From Oceanospirillaceae bacterium (lineage in GTDB: Bacteria; Pseudomonadota; Gammaproteobacteria; Pseudomonadales; Litoribrevibacteraceae), in the NCBI GenBank assembly GCA_015665455.1, contig JADFAD010000009.1, positions 1-64,000 on the forward strand: a DNA stretch of 64,000 nt, written 5' to 3'. Below the pieces are notes generated by a model. It saw only the letters and a program-made list of their open reading frames with translations. It had not been told where the DNA came from and made no database searches. This document shows, piece by piece, positions 61,301-64,000 of this stretch (the stretch's first letter is position 1; every line of letters begins with the position of its first letter). The position numbers and the translations under genes were made by a program.

Positions 61301-62428
61301 GTCGTTATTAGTATTGTACTGATAGAGTGCAAGTGGTTCGGAGAACCTCTGAATACCCTTGTCTGTTCTTGTAGCCGCATGTATGTGCGTTAAATGACCA
61401 CTGTGATCGTAACTCAATTCAATGCCACGTGTTGGGCTTAAATCAATTCGAGTTAACCGACCCGCTTTACTGTAAAACAATTTCTGTTGGTTGCCATGGC
61501 TATCGCTGATACGATCAAGTACCCAAACTTCATTATGGCGGACAAACGACCAATGAGTATTGTCCGGTCGAACCAATCGATAACTGCCATTATCTTCATG
61601 ATGTAACGCCAAGCCTTCATTTAACTGGTAACTGGTTTCCCCTACAGAAACAGGCGTAAATGGTAAACGACGACCTTCTTCATCGATTAAAAGTAACTCT
61701 ATGAGTTGAGGTTTTTTGTGTTTATCTTTTTCTTCAAGCACTTCCATTACTTCAAGTAGTTGAAGATGGAAGTTACTCCGCCAACCGTGCCCCATACCTA
61801 TGTTTTCGAAACATTGACTGGATCGATAGCTTCGAATCCAACGTATGGGCATTGGCCCATCAAGCTCAAAGTCTAGGAGCTCTAGGATTTCTTCACCGCT
61901 GCTCATGGCCACCGGATCGCTCTGGCAAATTTTATTGCTATTGGCTTGATCTTTCTTGCCTGCCGCATTAGTCCCCTGGGTGGATGACGCTTGGCTACCC
62001 GTCGAGTCGGAGCTGTCCGACGTTTGGCCTCCAGGGTTAGGCTCGGCTTTAGCTTTGGGTGGTGGCGCAGACGCAGCCGTATCAGAAGGTACAAGCGACG
62101 CAGGTGATGGCGTCTGCACATATAGAAACAAATTACCCTGAACCAGCTGAGTAGCCAATTGCTGATACAAACTATCTTGAGATGCCTTGAATTGAATGGT
62201 GTGCCTTAAGTTACTGGCACCTTGGCTGTCACACAGCGACAAAACATTGAGCAACCCGGTTTTGTTTGTATTACCTGCAACGCCAAGCTGATTCTTCAGA
62301 TGAGCAGCAGCTTCGTTAGCTGACGTAAACGTTTTCAGTGCACCTAAACCCGGGTTGTCTTCCTGCCGAGTGAAACTGACAACAGTACCAGACCCTGTTT
62401 TTAAGGTAATTACGTTTTGTGCATCCAT
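58388..62428 (-). CDS. Rhs repeat protein with variable C-terminal tip
   Basis: A 1346-residue type VI-type Rhs protein. The ATG at 62428 (MDAQNVITL) follows GGAATTAGC; an in-frame ATG 36 bases upstream is less likely. Residues 1-170 form a novel N-terminal domain with a Pro/Ser linker (SPASLVPSDTAASAPPPKAK). The Rhs shell begins near NKICQSDPVAMSSGEEILELL and has many YD-type repeats, ending in GRFIHQDPIGLVGGINHYQY and the cleavage motif DPFGL at 58856-58870. The remaining 155 residues are the tip: FAGHGEINPRDTFIIPVGTTLTLYSLPG with an ending GDCHWAACTYIP resemble the 'Stv' domain. The tip is AT-rich relative to the core, as expected for exchanged tips. Confidence 0.9.
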   Translation of the reverse strand: MDAQNVITLKTGSGTVVSFTRQEDNPGLGALKTFTSANEAAAHLKNQLGVAGNTNKTGLLNVLSLCDSQGASNLRHTIQFKASQDSLYQQLATQLVQGNLFLYVQTPSPASLVPSDTAASAPPPKAKAEPNPGGQTSDSSDSTGSQASSTQGTNAAGKKDQANSNKICQSDPVAMSSGEEILELLDFELDGPMPIRWIRSYRSSQCFENIGMGHGWRSNFHLQLLEVMEVLEEKDKHKKPQLIELLLIDEEGRRLPFTPVSVGETSYQLNEGLALHHEDNGSYRLVRPDNTHWSFVRHNEVWVLDRISDSHGNQQKLFYSKAGRLTRIDLSPTRGIELSYDHSGHLTHIHAATRTDKGIQRFSEPLALYQYNTNNDLVEGTDAQQRTERYHYQDHLFTQRVRSSGFSHYFEWEGEGPAARCVHNWGDDGRYDYHFEYVDDERLAISTDGRGQVWKFWHDTEGRLIAKQSPSNHRWQYEFDEHGQKVSETTPTGGVTRYTYNDNGQLVSLEDASGAKTQYQYNGLGQRIVTIDATGGVWQREYSVAGHLKNETRPNGAKTHYHYNEQSQLIEIQRQDASTIKYLWNEEGQLLARQLGDDLIRYSYDELGRLNGTLDVSGLVTQYERDSKGQLTQIKQFEQNNPEDTTEQHYHYDDSGRLVQQTDAKGLNHRYEYEGLSQPTKQIRPDGSWLHYQYDNERNLTGIERSDGTQYQIEYDGEELPVKLTGFDGRQQTQTYDGEGHLIESDDCGEKGVRLKRDALGRVTEQIGRDLKTQETHSNHFQYDPLGRVTFANNADRKLRYKYNSNGQITENWQDQWQTQHDYDLAGRRMSTQLPDGQTVQYRYDKHGRLNQVGLNDQPLMMRKFDQQGREIQRECSNGVLVEQAFDAFGKLSSQVWHNQDNDQETVQETSQQRSYQYKRNQLIAIEDNELGSKCFKYDELDQLLEVEGKTSERFEWDSFGNPIGPDSEVKNDRLIKQNGTNYRYDPCGNQIQAQTDLSSVKECSESLSQTRDFDGFNQLRRLKNNGKVNHYQYDALGRRSAKLTEQGKTDFLWDGDQLIGEHNNGLFRWYIYEPNSFLPIALVENGQVYQYHLDHLGTPIKLTDSQGETAWTACHSAFGVADVTLETIINPIRFQGQYYDQESGLHYNRFRYYDPKIGRFIHQDPIGLVGGINHYQYVPNPVQWVDPFGLSCKEGSTKNPIFAGHGEINPRDTFIIPVGTTLTLYSLPGAVITDDLGQLIEAGTPPEGIYKKTYLPSDVAPDLILQPNCGQLNLSENSYQVKDDTHLRNILEPNMGDCHWAACTYIPEHKNSNLIFHTSGVFREKSDGSYEELSAEELTKLEVNS

Positions 62429-62495
62429 GCTAATTCCAAATTCCTTATTTGAGTCACAAGTCACTGCAGCTCTTAACTACTAACTTCAAATTCCA

Positions 62496-63467
62496 TTATT
62501 TCCACTGATAAAGCGCGGCGGCGCGATATAGCTTTTCAGAGATCTCACATTGCAGCGTGAGCCCATTAATTCGTTGTTTTTGATAGGCTTCATAAATATG
62601 AAGAAAACGGTACAATCCACCTGCGGCACCTAACTCACCGGTGAACAAGCCTTGCATGTGGAGTTCCACCTTCTCTGACAATACAGAACCTAAAGCGTGA
62701 TATTGATTCACCCAAAGATCAGTCAAAGTAGAATCGCCATTATCGGGAAGATAAATATTCGCTATCTGCTCTGACGAGTGCTGAACCGCATTCGAAAACA
62801 GAGACTTTAGAGCAGTATCTTGTATGTCATAGTTGGTTGATGCTGATTCAACGGATGCGTCTGAGCCAGACCATTGAATGTTTAAACCACTTGTAGAAGC
62901 CTTCAAGCCAATTACAACAGCCCCCTCCGAAGCGATGAGGCCCTCTCCCATGTCATTAAAGAGTTTCCCCTGATCCTGTAGCGTTTCTAACGTATCGTTA
63001 TCCGCCAAACTATCAACGGCCACGAGCCAAACAGTCTGATCCGGGTTACTTTGAAGAAGCTGTTCAGCATAAGATAACGCCATCAGCGCCGCAGAACGAC
63101 CGAACGGAAAGATTCTGCTCTCACTGTTACCAAACAACGCAGGTTGACGCTCAGCTAGCGAGCGACTCCACGTCTCCAGTCGATCTTCTCGATGAAGGCC
63201 AAACCAAGGCGTCAGAAGTAAAACAGGCTCATTATTCGGTAATGAATCCAATTGACCTAAGGCGTCTTCCAATAATGAGAACTGCCTTAATTCGATATTC
63301 TCAAATGCATCGATGGGATAATAAAAAGCCGCTTGTGTTTTAGTACCGTTTTGTAAATGAACATACTCCGGCACTACAGGAATTGTATTAAGCATCATAG
63401 CCAATTCGGCATCATTGCTTTTACCTAAAACCATCGCTTTAGCAGCAACTTCAAGGTGAATGCTCAT
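62496..63467 (-). CDS. Thiolase-like protein associated with type VI/Rhs cargo
   Basis: A 323-residue protein starting MSIHLEVAAKAMVLG (ATG at 63467 overlapping the stop of the gene before it by 4 bases, ATGA). FPFGRSAALMALSYAEQLL, VWLVAVDSLADNDTLETL and GEGLIASEGAVVIGLK recall the beta-ketoacyl synthase/thiolase fold as seen in proteins that sit next to DUF2169, PAAR and Rhs genes. The catalytic Cys of synthases is not seen, so an adaptor role is likelier than chemistry. Confidence 0.7.
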   Translation of the reverse strand: MSIHLEVAAKAMVLGKSNDAELAMMLNTIPVVPEYVHLQNGTKTQAAFYYPIDAFENIELRQFSLLEDALGQLDSLPNNEPVLLLTPWFGLHREDRLETWSRSLAERQPALFGNSESRIFPFGRSAALMALSYAEQLLQSNPDQTVWLVAVDSLADNDTLETLQDQGKLFNDMGEGLIASEGAVVIGLKASTSGLNIQWSGSDASVESASTNYDIQDTALKSLFSNAVQHSSEQIANIYLPDNGDSTLTDLWVNQYHALGSVLSEKVELHMQGLFTGELGAAGGLYRFLHIYEAYQKQRINGLTLQCEISEKLYRAAALYQWK

Positions 63468-64000
63468 CGACCACCCCATAAGGCTATTTCACTGTTGAAA
63501 ACGTATTCAGGGTCGTTTAGTGCAAGATGTAAATTGGCAGCTTGTCGTTGTGCATTATTTCCTGTCGACCAAACCGCTATAGACTGGTTAATATCATGGC
63601 GTGAACCTGCAAGTACCCTTCCAGGCCAATGTGCGACTTTAGCACTTGAGTGGTACCAATCTGATATAGCTAAACCCAATTGTTCCGTGTCTATGTTCTC
63701 CCAAATAATTTCAGACGAACCGAAAAATACATCATAAGGGAGCACCGTCAGCAAATCTTCATCGAACATTGCAGTCAGACCAACCAACACCTCGTGCTGG
63801 GTATTTTCCAGTTTTAAGAATTCAGTAAGAAACGGGATAAATTTGTGACACCCTGAGCGGCTTATCGCGGTTACCGAGATGCATTGATCAACAGTTTGAT
63901 TAGCTAAATAATTCACTATTTTGAAGGACTCACTTTCCGATGCAGACGCCAACAAAATAGTAATGTATTCGGCATTCAATGCATCTTCAGCAATTAAACT
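63464..64000 (-). CDS. TIGR02270-like protein, 5' end cut by the window edge
   Basis: The frame is open to the last base of the window (SLIAEDALNAEY at the edge), so only the C-terminal 178 residues are seen. The ending HDINQSIAVWSTGNNAQRQAANLHLALNDPEY has the 'QRxAAxLxLAL' pattern of the TIGR02270 family found in type VI clusters. A TTG at 63979 would give a short form but is not a likely start. The stop overlaps the thiolase-like start. Confidence 0.65.
   Translation of the reverse strand, partial: SLIAEDALNAEYITILLASASESESFKIVNYLANQTVDQCISVTAISRSGCHKFIPFLTEFLKLENTQHEVLVGLTAMFDEDLLTVLPYDVFFGSSEIIWENIDTEQLGLAISDWYHSSAKVAHWPGRVLAGSRHDINQSIAVWSTGNNAQRQAANLHLALNDPEYVFNSEIALWGGR

Noticed and set aside
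62496-63467. Active beta-ketoacyl synthase in a fatty-acid pathway
   Set aside because: No catalytic Cys-His-His set was found, and its context is type VI/Rhs cargo rather than lipid synthesis.

Overview
The window reads as chromosome of a marine-type gammaproteobacterium, probably near the Oceanospirillales/Alteromonadales. That placement is inferred from gene content: a glutaredoxin/GST/MAPEG cluster, DUF3034 and DUF2760 proteins, RhlE, PstSCAB, type VI/Rhs cargo and moderately AT-rich DNA. No rRNA, tRNA or CRISPR array was seen, and the species cannot be named from the sequence.

Layout. 1-127 is the end of an insertion sequence that has replaced the 3' end of a NIPSNAP gene. 491-9006 is a glycerol-type ABC transport operon (glpSTPQUV) facing a divergent sigma-54 activator; between them lie a textbook -24/-12 promoter and an array of TGTTCA sites. 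9027-12286 carries a LysR regulator, glutaredoxin, GST, MAPEG and DJ-1-like genes (redox and electrophile defence). 12411-15436 holds two large unassigned proteins. 15724-18316 holds an exact-period 19-bp tandem repeat, an RhlE-type helicase, a DCC thiol protein, dodecin and a membrane-anchored glutaredoxin. 18657-24037 is a tight DUF2760-Hsp70-Hsp70 operon.

24369-28628 holds a lipoprotein, an 894-residue membrane protein whose C-terminal half carries most of the lipoxygenase signature, and an orphan bufferin-like (DUF2282) peptide. 28696-32622 holds an outer-membrane barrel, a cupredoxin-like protein, a cytochrome P460 and an AraC regulator. 32614-38733 is a five-gene minus-strand run: cupredoxin-like protein, GGDEF/EAL protein, DUF3034 protein, lipoprotein truncated globin and chemoreceptor. 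38878-42193 is pstSCAB. 42439-47818 is a seven-gene minus-strand run built around two small ATP-grasp ligases and an MFS-like carrier, a good candidate for an uncharacterised small-molecule pathway.

48149-56661 is mostly single genes and divergent regulator/target pairs: a LysE-type exporter with a LysR, a molybdopterin oxidoreductase with an HxlR regulator and a 42-bp palindrome between them, an aldose-1-epimerase-like protein and a PmtA-like methyltransferase. 56683-64000 is a type VI Rhs cargo locus read on the minus strand: a TIGR02270-like protein (cut by the window edge), a thiolase-like protein, a 1346-residue Rhs protein with a variable tip, its likely immunity gene, then a graveyard of displaced tip and immunity fragments.

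The best candidates for something undescribed are the lipoxygenase-like membrane fusion, the dual ATP-grasp operon, the DUF2760/Hsp70 pair system and the cupredoxin/c-di-GMP/globin/chemoreceptor operon.
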